From: Treponemataceae bacterium
GTDB taxonomy: Bacteria; Spirochaetota; Spirochaetia; Treponematales; Treponemataceae
Direction: 5' to 3'
DNA length: 33,960 nucleotides
NCBI GenBank assembly: GCA_024402495.1
Contig: JAKSTR010000024.1
Span: 1 to 33,960 of the forward strand
How positions within the stretch are numbered: position 1 is the stretch's first letter; every line of letters starts with the position of its first letter. A program made the translations under genes and the position numbers. A model generated the notes under the pieces. The model made no database searches. It saw nothing but the letters and a program-made list of their open reading frames with translations, and was not told where the DNA came from. Positions 15,617 through 24,009 of the stretch are shown here, piece by piece.

Positions 15617-16416
15617 AGCCGTTTTACGATTCTGCCAGTTTACAAAATGCAAAAATCTCGGTAATTATTCCGGCTTATAATGCGGAAAAAACTCTGGAAG
15701 CCGCCATGCAAAGCTGCATTGATCAAACTTTTCTGCCTTTTGAAGTAATCATCATAAACGACGGCTCTACAGATAAAACCGAAGAAACTGCAAATAATTT
15801 CATAAAAAAACAGCAAACGAACGTTAAGTTTTCTGTAATATCGGTAAAAAACGGCGGCGTTTCCAGGGCGCGCAATATTGGCATAAAGCAGGCTGCCGGC
15901 GATTTTGTTGCATTTTTAGACAGCGACGACGCATGGCATACTGAAAAACTTGCAAAACAAATAGAAGCTTTTAAAAATTTTCCAAATACGGCGCTGGTTT
16001 CTACAAACAGTACCGTAAAAAATCATTTTTCAGGGCAAACCAGACGCGTAAGTTTTACGCATCTGCTTATCCGCAACCACGTAATTACATCTTCTGCAAT
16101 AGTGCCGGCGACAATTATAAAAAACTGCATGTTTGACCAGACTTTGCGCCGTGCCGAAGACTATAATTTGTGGCTGAAGCTCGGCAAAATCGGCAAAATC
16201 GTTTTCATCGACCAAAAACTTGTATTTTTTGCCGACAAGCGAACTTTTGGCGTTTCGGGGCTGTCGGCAAATTTTCACGCCCTAACCGCCGACGAAATGA
16301 AAGGTCATACAAAGCTTTTTTTTGCCGGCACAATAAATTTGGGACAATATTTTTTCGCCTTAGGAATGACTTGCGTAAAGTACCTGCGTAAATGTATAAT
16401 ATATTACTTAACTTAA
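15613..16416 (+). CDS. Glycosyltransferase family 2 (EpsJ/WcaA-like)
   Basis: GT-A transferase of 267 residues. Motifs: ISVIIPAYNAEKTL (15-28), NDGSTD (49-54) for nucleotide binding, NGGVSRARNIGI (80-91), the metal-binding DSDD (103-106), and the ED pair of RAEDYNLWLKL (180-190), which usually holds the catalytic base. The C-terminus past 240 is hydrophobic and may touch the membrane. The start overlaps the stop of the second fucosyltransferase gene (ATGA), so it probably acts on the same oligosaccharide. The specific donor cannot be predicted. Confidence 0.9.
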   Translation: MKPFYDSASLQNAKISVIIPAYNAEKTLEAAMQSCIDQTFLPFEVIIINDGSTDKTEETANNFIKKQQTNVKFSVISVKNGGVSRARNIGIKQAAGDFVAFLDSDDAWHTEKLAKQIEAFKNFPNTALVSTNSTVKNHFSGQTRRVSFTHLLIRNHVITSSAIVPATIIKNCMFDQTLRRAEDYNLWLKLGKIGKIVFIDQKLVFFADKRTFGVSGLSANFHALTADEMKGHTKLFFAGTINLGQYFFALGMTCVKYLRKCIIYYLT

Positions 16417-16443
16417 GCATTTTACGGTTTTACGCGATTTTAT

Positions 16444-17574
16444 ATGACGAAAATTCTTTTTACAGCCTCCCGGCAAAGCCATTTTAACCAGTTTCATCTG
16501 CCGTATCTTGAATATTACAGCAAGAAAGGCTTTAAGGTTTTTACCGCAGCTCAAGGCGAAGCTAGCTATTCATTTGACGCAAAGCATTATAATATAGAAT
16601 TTTACAAAGGCAAACCATGGAAAAACCTGAAAACTGTTTTTGCCGTAAAAAAAATAATCAGAACAGAAAAAATTGACGTTGTTATAAGCAATGCAACTTT
16701 GGCAGGAATCATTACCCGCCTTGCGGTTCTTTTTTGCGCCAGAAAACCGGTTGTAATCCATAGCTGTCACGGTTATTTGTTCAGCAAAAATACGCCAAAA
16801 CTAAAAAAGGCCATAATGCTTTTTATTGAAAAATTTTTTGCTCCTATCACAAAACTTTGCATTACAATGAATTATGAAGATTTTGAGGCAGCAGAAAAAC
16901 ACAGGCTTGGCAAAATTGTAAAAAATGTTCCCGGCATTGGCATAAAACCTTTCAATGCAAAAAATTGTACAGCAGAAGAAATTATAAAAGCAAAAAAAGC
17001 TGTTCTTGGTAACTTTTACAGCGATTCGGATGTTCTATATTTTGTATACGCTGCCGAATTTTCCAAAAGAAAAAATCAACAACAGCTTTTTGAATATTTT
17101 CTGCCGCTTTTAAGACAAAACCCCGATTGGGTTTTAATACTTGCAGGTACTGGTTCAGAATGGCAAAATATTCAAAATCAAGTTTTGCAGGAAAATATGC
17201 AAAATCAAGTAATTTTACCGGGTTTTGTAAAAAATATCGATGAATTGCTTACTTTTTGCAATTTTGTAGTTTCTTTTAGCAAAAGCGAAGGTTTACCGTT
17301 CAATTTAATGGAAGCCATGCAGCACAAAAAACCCGTGATTGCATCCCGGGTAAAAGGTCACAGCGATTTAATTGAAGACGGTGAAAACGGCTTTTTGTTC
17401 AATTTAGGCAACTTTGATGAATTCAAAGAAAAAATTGAAAAAATTGCCCGAAATACCGGTTTGCAAAAAGATTTTGCAGAAAAAAGCAGCCAGAAAGTTG
17501 CTTTTTTTGAATTAAGCACTGTTTTTGACCAGATAATTAAGACTTATACTTTAGCCGACGGCAGACTTGAATAG
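16444..17574 (+). CDS. Glycosyltransferase family 4 (EpsD/CapM-like)
   Basis: Retaining GT-B transferase of 376 residues. The N-terminal acceptor domain starts KILFTASRQSHFNQFHLPY (3-21) and has IHSCHGYLF (105-113), typical of the EpsD-type subgroup. The C-terminal donor domain carries FVYAAEFSKRKNQ (200-212, a GxxxxxKG-type loop), LAGTGSE (233-239), and the EX7E pair E282/E290 in SEGLPFNLMEA, followed by KKPVIASRVKGHSDLI. The length is normal. It starts 27 bases behind the GT2 gene and ends three bases before the start of the WcaJ-like gene. Related enzymes add the second sugar to a lipid-linked precursor, which suits its place beside the initiating transferase. Confidence 0.9.
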   Translation: MTKILFTASRQSHFNQFHLPYLEYYSKKGFKVFTAAQGEASYSFDAKHYNIEFYKGKPWKNLKTVFAVKKIIRTEKIDVVISNATLAGIITRLAVLFCARKPVVIHSCHGYLFSKNTPKLKKAIMLFIEKFFAPITKLCITMNYEDFEAAEKHRLGKIVKNVPGIGIKPFNAKNCTAEEIIKAKKAVLGNFYSDSDVLYFVYAAEFSKRKNQQQLFEYFLPLLRQNPDWVLILAGTGSEWQNIQNQVLQENMQNQVILPGFVKNIDELLTFCNFVVSFSKSEGLPFNLMEAMQHKKPVIASRVKGHSDLIEDGENGFLFNLGNFDEFKEKIEKIARNTGLQKDFAEKSSQKVAFFELSTVFDQIIKTYTLADGRLE

Positions 17575-17577
17575 ATT

Positions 17578-18972
17578 ATGATTAACGAAAATCAGCGTAC
17601 TTTAAACCGCATTCAAATATTTTTAGACTTGTTTTGTATTCCGCTTGCTTTTTTGCTGGCGTATTTTTTCCGTTTTGAACTTTTTAACGGCACAAATAAC
17701 CTTCCTTTTGAAACGACAATTTTTTTAGTTTTCGTTTTAATGCCGGTATATTTTTTGCTGTACAGTGCTTTTGGACTTTACAGTTCGCGCCGAACCAAGC
17801 CTTTTTACGAAGAAATTGCTTCCATTATTTATGCAAACGCAATTGCAACCTTGCTGTTTGTTTTAATTCTGTATATTGGAAAAATCATGCACTTTTCGCG
17901 TTATGCGGCAGTGCTTATTGCTATTTTCAACACTTTAATTACAATTTCAAGTCGTTTAATAATTCGTTTTATACTAACAACTTACCGCAAGCGCGGCTAC
18001 AACAAACGCTTTTGTCTGGTTATTGGCACCAACAAATTAAGCCGCAAGTTTATTGAAAAAACCCGCAAGCACCCGGAATGGGCTTACGAAATCAGCGGCG
18101 TAGTTTCTGAAAACGACTATAAAAAAGGCGATTTTTGGGGTCTTTCAATTATTGGCACAGTTGACCACCTTGGAGAAATTCTGGCAAACCAATATTTCGA
18201 TATGGTAGTAATTGCCTTGGCACCGGAAAATTATATGGAAATCGATACGATTATTCCGCTTTGCGAAAAAAACGGCGCACGCATTCTGATTGTGCCTTAT
18301 TACAGCGAATATATTCCGGCAAAACCTGCATTTGAAGATTTAGACGGTTTGCCTGTTATTGATACGCGCTACATTCCACTTGATTCTTCAATTCACCAAA
18401 TGTTTAAGCGCAGTTTTGATGTTTGTTTTTCGCTTTTTGCAATAACTATATTTTCACCGGTTATGCTTTTTGCCGCAATTATGACGAAAATTACTTCTCC
18501 AGGACCGATTTTGTACAAGCAGGAAAGAATAGGCTTAAATCAGAAAAGCTTTAATATGTACAAATTCCGTTCAATGCGCGTTCAGTCGGAACAGTCCAGC
18601 AATACTACATGGACGACAAAAGATGATCCGCGCAAAACAAAATGGGGCGAATTTATGCGCAAAACCAGCATTGATGAATTGCCGCAATTTTTCAATATTT
18701 TGACGGGTTCCATGTCGGTAGTTGGTCCGCGCCCGGAACGCCCGTATTTTGTTGCCCAATTTAAAGAAACCGTACCGCGTTACATGGTTAAGCATCAGGT
18801 TAGACCGGGGTTAACAGGCTGGGCGCAAGTTAACGGCTGGCGCGGTGATACTTCAATTGAAAAACGTATTGAACACGATATTTTTTACATTGAGAACTGG
18901 TCTTTTATGTTTGATATGAAAATTATCTTTTTGACGGTTTTTAGAGGTTTTATAAACAAAAACGCATATTAA
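17578..18972 (+). CDS. Polyprenyl-phosphate sugar-1-phosphate transferase (WcaJ/WbaP/CpsE type)
   Basis: Inner-membrane enzyme that starts a repeat unit by moving hexose-1-phosphate from a UDP-sugar to undecaprenyl phosphate. The 464 residues are full length: four N-terminal membrane helices (about 14-34, 45-67, 82-102, 107-130), a Rossmann-like middle domain (140-260), one further membrane segment (280-303), and the cytosolic catalytic domain with YKQERIG (313-319), YKFRSMR (328-334), DELPQ (366-370, the catalytic Asp-Glu), VVGPRPERPYF (381-391) and RPGLTGWAQVNG (409-420). Which sugar (Glc, Gal or a modified one) is undetermined. It is the last gene of the block and gives the strongest evidence that the locus makes a lipid-linked polysaccharide. 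Confidence 0.95.
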   Translation: MINENQRTLNRIQIFLDLFCIPLAFLLAYFFRFELFNGTNNLPFETTIFLVFVLMPVYFLLYSAFGLYSSRRTKPFYEEIASIIYANAIATLLFVLILYIGKIMHFSRYAAVLIAIFNTLITISSRLIIRFILTTYRKRGYNKRFCLVIGTNKLSRKFIEKTRKHPEWAYEISGVVSENDYKKGDFWGLSIIGTVDHLGEILANQYFDMVVIALAPENYMEIDTIIPLCEKNGARILIVPYYSEYIPAKPAFEDLDGLPVIDTRYIPLDSSIHQMFKRSFDVCFSLFAITIFSPVMLFAAIMTKITSPGPILYKQERIGLNQKSFNMYKFRSMRVQSEQSSNTTWTTKDDPRKTKWGEFMRKTSIDELPQFFNILTGSMSVVGPRPERPYFVAQFKETVPRYMVKHQVRPGLTGWAQVNGWRGDTSIEKRIEHDIFYIENWSFMFDMKIIFLTVFRGFINKNAY

Positions 18973-18994
18973 AATTGTCATATCTGGGCAAATC

Positions 18995-19024
18995 TTGAAA
19001 TTTCTTCAAAAATGGGGGTATAAT
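18995..19024 (+). promoter_or_regulatory. Sigma-70-like promoter of the barrel protein gene
   Basis: TTGAAA (18995-19000) and a perfect TATAAT (19019-19024) are separated by 18 bases. The expected first transcribed base is near 19031, which coincides with an ATG of the downstream gene. The promoter lies in the 55-base gap behind the WcaJ-like gene and makes the barrel gene independent of the glycan operon. Confidence 0.65.
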
Positions 19025-19027
19025 AGC

Positions 19028-20710
19028 ATGATGTATTTAAACAAAAAGATTTCCTGCTTTTTATTATTCCTCATTTTTTTTAGCACAAATATAGTTTTTT
19101 CGCAAACCGCAGGCAACAGATTCCAGATTACATCGGTAAAGTATGAACTTGAAGGTCAAACCAGAGTAAGTGCATTAAAAGAAATGCTGAAAATTGACCA
19201 GGAAACGGTTTTTAAAAATCAAAAAGAATTTGACGATTATCTTGCATGGCTGCGTGCAGAATTTGACGGTTTCAGAGTTTTTTCATATACAGAAGTTCAA
19301 GTTTTTTATGGCGTGCGCAATGCACAAACCAGTATTACCCCAGTTGAACTTTTAATGAAAGCAAAAGATGGGCACGGCAACAAGATTGTTGTCCCTTTTC
19401 CTAAGTATACATCTGCCAATGGTTTGAAAATAACTTTTAAAGCCCGTAACTATAACTTTATGGGTACAATGCAGATGTTTGACCTTAACTTTGGGTATAA
19501 CTATTACACTGCTGAAAAACCGGTAATAAAACATATTATCAGTGCTGATACTGGTTTTACAGTTCCTATAAAGGCTTTTGGTCATGACATAAACTGGAAT
19601 AATGGTATAGAAGTTAGTAAAGTTTTTGTAGATAAAGACAAGGAAGCTTCGAAAGCATTCAAACCGGCTGTTTCTTATTCTACAAGTTTAGGTATTTGGT
19701 CTCAAATCGATAAGAAATCTTCCATTTATGTTTCTCCCAGTGCTTATATAAATTATACCGCAGAAGGTAATTTATATTATAATATTGGTCAGTCAACATC
19801 ATACAGCCGCCGTCTAACAGATATTGCATCATTGAATCTTAATTTCAGTGAATATTTTTACCGAAATCCAGAATACAAAGATGATGTTTATTATTTGAAT
19901 AATTCGGTAGGTGCTTCATTACCTATCACACTTGGTCGTATTCCGAACTTTAACAGTGTTACATGGACACCGTCCGTTTCTTTCGGCTGGAACTGGGATG
20001 CAGATGCACTAAAACAGAATCCGGCAGCTGCAAACAAAAGTGACATGATTGACCATAACGACTTAAAAGGTCCGGTAGTAACATTTTCACACTCTATTGG
20101 TTCTGGAAAACTTGAACGTGTAGGAAACTATCGTAAAGGCTTCTTATTTTCACTTGGACAAAGCTGGGGATATAACCTTTATACCAAGACAATCCCAATG
20201 CCAACATTTACTTTGAATACACAAATGTATCTTCCCGGTGACAGAATTGCATTATATAACCGCACATACTGGTACTATAATATGGGTGGTGGAACTAGCG
20301 TATTTGGCGGTCGTATGCGTGGTATACGCGATAATGACGCGTTTGCTTCAGATAATGCAATTGTATTCAACTTTGATGTTCCAATGCGATTGATTCAGAC
20401 CGACTGGGCTGGGTGGGGTTTCCCTGCATGGATGAGAAAAATTGATTTTGAAGTTCTTGTTTCTCCATTTGTAGATGTGGCACTTGGTCACAATATATAT
20501 ACCAACACAAACTTCTTGATAGCAGACGGTTATTATTCTGGCGGTATTGAAATTTTGGGCTACCCTACCCATATGCGTAGTGTTATTGGTCGCATTAGCG
20601 TTGGTTTGGACTTGGCTCGTACAGTTTTACCGGGAAGAGTTGTTAACAAAAGCTGGCGTCCGGATGTTTCAAAATACGAAATGTTCTTTGGACTGGGTGT
20701 TTTCTATTAG
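19028..20710 (+). CDS. Outer-membrane beta-barrel protein with POTRA-like N-terminus, function unknown
   Basis: A protein of about 560 residues. The signal peptide is NKKISCFLLFLIFFSTNIVF with cleavage near S|QTAG. Next comes a mixed helix/strand region of about 90 residues (FQITSVKYELEG ... YTEVQVFYG) that resembles a POTRA domain. From about 140 on the protein is a run of amphipathic strands rich in Tyr, Asn and Gly (KITFKARNYNFMGTMQMFDL, SYSRRLTDIASLNLNFSEYF) and ends in an aromatic residue, FFGLGVFY, as outer-membrane barrels do. MRGIRDNDAFASDNAIVFNF near 420-440 recalls Omp85/BamA-type barrels, so an Omp85-like relative is my first guess. Starts at 19028 and 19031 are both possible; an upstream TTG at 18995 is part of the promoter. 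Its position beside the glycan locus suggests a surface or export role but does not prove one. Confidence 0.65.
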   Translation: MMYLNKKISCFLLFLIFFSTNIVFSQTAGNRFQITSVKYELEGQTRVSALKEMLKIDQETVFKNQKEFDDYLAWLRAEFDGFRVFSYTEVQVFYGVRNAQTSITPVELLMKAKDGHGNKIVVPFPKYTSANGLKITFKARNYNFMGTMQMFDLNFGYNYYTAEKPVIKHIISADTGFTVPIKAFGHDINWNNGIEVSKVFVDKDKEASKAFKPAVSYSTSLGIWSQIDKKSSIYVSPSAYINYTAEGNLYYNIGQSTSYSRRLTDIASLNLNFSEYFYRNPEYKDDVYYLNNSVGASLPITLGRIPNFNSVTWTPSVSFGWNWDADALKQNPAAANKSDMIDHNDLKGPVVTFSHSIGSGKLERVGNYRKGFLFSLGQSWGYNLYTKTIPMPTFTLNTQMYLPGDRIALYNRTYWYYNMGGGTSVFGGRMRGIRDNDAFASDNAIVFNFDVPMRLIQTDWAGWGFPAWMRKIDFEVLVSPFVDVALGHNIYTNTNFLIADGYYSGGIEILGYPTHMRSVIGRISVGLDLARTVLPGRVVNKSWRPDVSKYEMFFGLGVFY

Positions 20711-20936
20711 CTTTCAGCAGCCAAGCCTAAACATCAACATCCTATTGGTTAAATCAGATACTCCAATTACCGTAGACAGTACAGGCATAAGCATAGCATT
20801 CGGAATGACAAAACAATAAAACTTGCCGTTTGCACATTAGAAACATATAAAAAAGCTGGAATATATGATTTACAAATATTCCAGCTTTTACATTCTTAAA
20901 TTCTTACAATTCTGTAAACACAAGCATTACAAACAA
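20711..20936. other. Convergent intergenic gap
   Basis: This gap lies between the barrel gene and the convergent acetylation operon. It contains the strong bidirectional hairpin at 20851-20889. The first 109 bases stay open in a second frame that also reads through the end of the barrel gene, ending TGISIAFGMTKQ, a barrel-strand-like tail; nothing shows that it is expressed. Confidence 0.4.
20849..20889. terminator. Bidirectional rho-independent terminator
   Basis: A perfect 14-base stem, AAAAGCTGGAATAT (20851-20864) and ATATTCCAGCTTTT (20876-20889), closes an 11-base loop. Read on the + strand it ends in TTTT, and on the - strand the stem runs into a TTTTTT tract, so it can stop transcription from both sides. 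It sits between the + strand barrel gene and the - strand AlgX/AlgJ-like gene, which converge here. Confidence 0.88.
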
Positions 20937-22445
20937 TTATCTAAAATCAAATAATTCTTCGTGTGATACAAAACCAGGCGTTTGTGCATATTGGTCTGGA
21001 TTGTACATTACGATACAAAGGTCATATTTTTCAGCCTGTTTTACAAAAGTTTCAACACTGCCATTAAAATATCGCAAATCCAAACGGTCAAGGTTCTTTA
21101 TACCTAAAGCCAAAAACGGCGCAAAAACATTGCTGAAAGAATCTCCAATCAAAAGAACACGGTAATTATTATTTGCAGAATAATTTGTTACAAAATTATT
21201 GCAGGAACCATACCCGTAAGCGTGATAAGGACTGCTGAAATACAATTGTTTTGATTCCAGCGTCGGAACATCAATCATTGCAATAAAATCACCGTCATTA
21301 TTTGCAAGCTGATTTTCTTTATCGTAGGCTTCAAAATGAATATCATAATTCTGTTTTGGCGTAATAAGTGTAAAATCGTCTGCTGGAGTTTTGGCAACGG
21401 TTAATTTTTTACCATAAGAACCAAGCAAGGCATTTTTATAAACTTTGTAATCAAATTTATCCGGGTTATAAATTTCTGCATCAATAAAAAGCGCCGTCTG
21501 CCGGTTTATTTCTTCTGCAATTTTTTTAGTTGCCCACAAACCAGTTTCAGCCTTCCAGTGATGATCCGTAACATAAAACATTTCCGGGAAATTTTTATTT
21601 TCTTCAATTAATTTTTGGCGCAAATCAAACGTTTTTATACCGTTTTGCTGCAAATAATTCAAAACATCGTCAGAATTTTGATTTGAAAAATCGCGGACAC
21701 CAGAATAAACAGTGTCTAAAGGCGAAATTTTGTAAGGTGCCTGAACATAAATAAACGGAATATCTTCGCTTTGCAAAAAATCAGCAAAACGGACAATACT
21801 TTTTCTTAGTTCAAAAGTATCAAGGCGCTTTTGCAGCAAGGAAAAATAACCATTATTCAACTTGACAACCGGATTATACAAATCAGCGCTCAAATTCCAT
21901 TTTGTAATTTTTTCGCCGTAATTTGCCTTTTCAAGAAAAAAATACCGGCAAACAATATTTTCGCTCAGCCAGGTTTCCAGTTTATTTCTAATACCGGCAA
22001 TTTTGCCTGTAAATTTGTCGCATTTTTCATCAATTTTATTGATTTTTGCAAAAATCTTCGATTCTTTCTGCTTTTTTTGCACATTTTCAGCAATAATATT
22101 GCCGGCATTTTCTGCAACCTGAATATTTTCAACTTTTTCAGCAGCTTCAGCATTTTGCACGTTTTCAACATTTGGATTTACAGCCAAAGCACGCTGCTTT
22201 ATTTCTTCGTAAGATTCACCAAACGGATACATTTCAGCAAAATTAACCTTAACGCCAGTTCCAACCTCTTTTCCAGACAAATCCGGGCGGTCAAAAAAAA
22301 CAGCCTGAACAATTGGATTTGAAGCACCGGCAAATTTTATTAAAACGCGGGCGCCCAAACGCACCGCAAAACTGAAAAAAAACGCAATTAATATTACAAA
22401 AGCAACGCGGGTAAAATAAAACAAACAATTTTTAGTATTATTCAT
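20937..22445 (-). CDS. AlgX/AlgJ-like O-acetyltransferase (SGNH-type, DHHW motif)
   Basis: Membrane-anchored periplasmic protein expected to place acetyl groups on a polysaccharide together with the MBOAT protein encoded just upstream. One N-terminal membrane segment (about 8-31) is followed by a long linker; the catalytic module has the family's DHHW (294-297, in YVTDHHWKAETG) and the nucleophile motif GDSFS (434-438, Ser436). Residues 92-128 are a low-complexity, heptad-like stretch built from repeats of the type VENVQ/AEKVENIQVAENA, which is not part of the usual fold. The length of 502 is near that of AlgX relatives. It starts five bases behind the MBOAT gene. The ribosome site is weak, so coupling to the upstream gene is likely. 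Confidence 0.85.
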   Translation of the reverse strand: MNNTKNCLFYFTRVAFVILIAFFFSFAVRLGARVLIKFAGASNPIVQAVFFDRPDLSGKEVGTGVKVNFAEMYPFGESYEEIKQRALAVNPNVENVQNAEAAEKVENIQVAENAGNIIAENVQKKQKESKIFAKINKIDEKCDKFTGKIAGIRNKLETWLSENIVCRYFFLEKANYGEKITKWNLSADLYNPVVKLNNGYFSLLQKRLDTFELRKSIVRFADFLQSEDIPFIYVQAPYKISPLDTVYSGVRDFSNQNSDDVLNYLQQNGIKTFDLRQKLIEENKNFPEMFYVTDHHWKAETGLWATKKIAEEINRQTALFIDAEIYNPDKFDYKVYKNALLGSYGKKLTVAKTPADDFTLITPKQNYDIHFEAYDKENQLANNDGDFIAMIDVPTLESKQLYFSSPYHAYGYGSCNNFVTNYSANNNYRVLLIGDSFSNVFAPFLALGIKNLDRLDLRYFNGSVETFVKQAEKYDLCIVMYNPDQYAQTPGFVSHEELFDFR

Positions 22446-22450
22446 GGCAA

Positions 22451-23941
22451 TTAAAAGTTAAAATAAATAAACGGGTTATAAGTTGATTTTATACAACTAA
22501 GCACGGAAAACACAAACACAAAAGCAAACCACAAACAGACTGCAATTTGTGCCAAAATACTTAACATTTTGCAGGATTTTGCTTTTTTTTGCTGCAAATT
22601 ATTCAATAAAGCGGAATATTTGCTTTTTAATAGCGGAAAAATCGGGAAACAGGCAATAACAGAAGCAAGCAGCAAAATTCCGCCGTTCTGAAGATAATAG
22701 TTATTTGCAAATATTTCAAAAATATTTCTGCCTGCCTTAACCGGCGAAGCGCCAAATAAATATGTCCAATAATTGAAAGCAAAACCAAGCGACGGGCTTC
22801 TGAAAATTATCCAGGCGCACATTACGCAAAACAGCGTAAAAAGCCGGTAAAAAAACGCCGGCACTTTTTTGTCAATTTTATCCAAACTGAAAAATTTTTC
22901 AACGGAAAGCAGCACAAAATACAAAATGCCCCAAAACCAAAAAGTAAACGCAGCGCCGTGCCAAATGCCGGTCAGCGCCCAAACAACAAACATATTAAAA
23001 AACTGCCGCGGCATACCTTTTCTGTTGCCGCCCAACGGAATGTACACGTAATCGCGGAACCACGACGAAAGCGAAATGTGCCAGCGCCGCCAAAAATCGG
23101 TAATTGACCGCGCCATATACGGATAATTAAAGTTTTCGTTAAAATGAAAACCGAAAATCAGGCCCAGCCCAATCGCCATATCGGAATAGCCGGAAAAATC
23201 AAAATAAATCTGCAAACTGTAGGCAATTGCCCCAAGCCATGCATCCAAAGCAGAAGGAATTATACCGGCATCAAAACCGTTAAAAACCACGTCGGCAATA
23301 ACCGCCATATAATTTGCCAGAAGGCACTTTTTACCCAAACCGAACACAAAACGCACAAAACCATTGGTAACATCCTGCGAATTTTCGGTTCGGTTTTCAA
23401 TTTCATTTTCAACTGTGCTGTAACGCACAATAGGTCCGGCAATCAGCTGGGGAAAAAGTGAAATATACAGCGCCAAATTGAAAATATTTTTTTGCACGCC
23501 GCATTTCTGGTTGTAAAGGTCGATAATATAAGAAAGAATTTGAAAAGTAAAAAACGAAATACCAATTGGCAGCGCAATTGAAACGCTGTTTGTGGCAATA
23601 AAGGCAAAATGTTCCGCAATAATTTTAGAAACAAACGAAAGATATTTGAAAATAAATAAAATGCCAATATTCCAGATAATTGCCAGAATCAGCCACAATT
23701 TTTTCAATTTCTGACGGTTTTTGACGGCATTTTTATCAATTAGAATACCAAAAACGTAATTTACACAAATTGAAAAAATCATTAAAAGCACAAACAAAGG
23801 TTCGCCATAAGCATAAAATGCCAAACTGAAAATCAAAAGTACGGCATTTCTAAATTTTCTTCCCCTAAAAAACGGGTTAAAATAGCAAATTAAAATTAGC
23901 GGAAAGAAAATAAAAAGAAAAATCGATGATGAAAAAACCAT
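22451..23941 (-). CDS. MBOAT family membrane O-acyltransferase (AlgI-like)
   Basis: Polytopic inner-membrane enzyme that carries acyl, normally acetyl, groups across the membrane for transfer to a polymer. The 496 residues have about ten or more hydrophobic segments. The AlgI signatures are clear: LPIGISFFTFQILSYIID (124-141), LIAGPIVRY (166-174), FDFSGYSDMAIGLGLIFG (247-264), DFWRRWHISLSSWFRDYVYI (282-301, with conserved His288) and GIWHGAAFTFWFWG (325-338, with the invariant catalytic His328). The start has AGGAA before it. It pairs with the AlgX/AlgJ-like gene, the common two-gene acetylation unit. The terminator hairpin listed at 23959-23994 lies only 18-53 bases before the ATG. Confidence 0.95.
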   Translation of the reverse strand: MVFSSSIFLFIFFPLILICYFNPFFRGRKFRNAVLLIFSLAFYAYGEPLFVLLMIFSICVNYVFGILIDKNAVKNRQKLKKLWLILAIIWNIGILFIFKYLSFVSKIIAEHFAFIATNSVSIALPIGISFFTFQILSYIIDLYNQKCGVQKNIFNLALYISLFPQLIAGPIVRYSTVENEIENRTENSQDVTNGFVRFVFGLGKKCLLANYMAVIADVVFNGFDAGIIPSALDAWLGAIAYSLQIYFDFSGYSDMAIGLGLIFGFHFNENFNYPYMARSITDFWRRWHISLSSWFRDYVYIPLGGNRKGMPRQFFNMFVVWALTGIWHGAAFTFWFWGILYFVLLSVEKFFSLDKIDKKVPAFFYRLFTLFCVMCAWIIFRSPSLGFAFNYWTYLFGASPVKAGRNIFEIFANNYYLQNGGILLLASVIACFPIFPLLKSKYSALLNNLQQKKAKSCKMLSILAQIAVCLWFAFVFVFSVLSCIKSTYNPFIYFNF

Positions 23942-23958
23942 TTTATATTCCTGTTTTT

Positions 23959-23994
23959 AAAAACAATTCCAGCCCGCAAAACGAACTGGAATTG
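23959..23994 (-). terminator. Rho-independent terminator behind the ispG operon
   Basis: On the - strand CAATTCCAG pairs with CTGGAATTG (stem 9, loop 13, positions 23994-23964) and is followed by TTTTT. It lies 30 bases past the stop of the helical-repeat gene and just before the MBOAT gene on the same strand, so it separates the two operons, or lies in the leader of the second. Confidence 0.8.
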
Positions 23995-24009
23995 ATAGAC
24001 TATATATCA

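Noticed and set aside
20547-20819. Second-frame 90-codon reading through the end of the barrel gene, ending in a barrel-like tail
   Set aside because: The tail TGISIAFGMTKQ suggested a frameshift extension, but the barrel gene already ends in a proper aromatic terminus and no slippery site is seen.
21831-22322. A 163-codon + strand frame within the AlgX/AlgJ-like gene
   Set aside because: Extremely Phe/Ile/Asn-rich and without a ribosome site; it mirrors the Glu/Lys/Asn-rich linker of the real gene.
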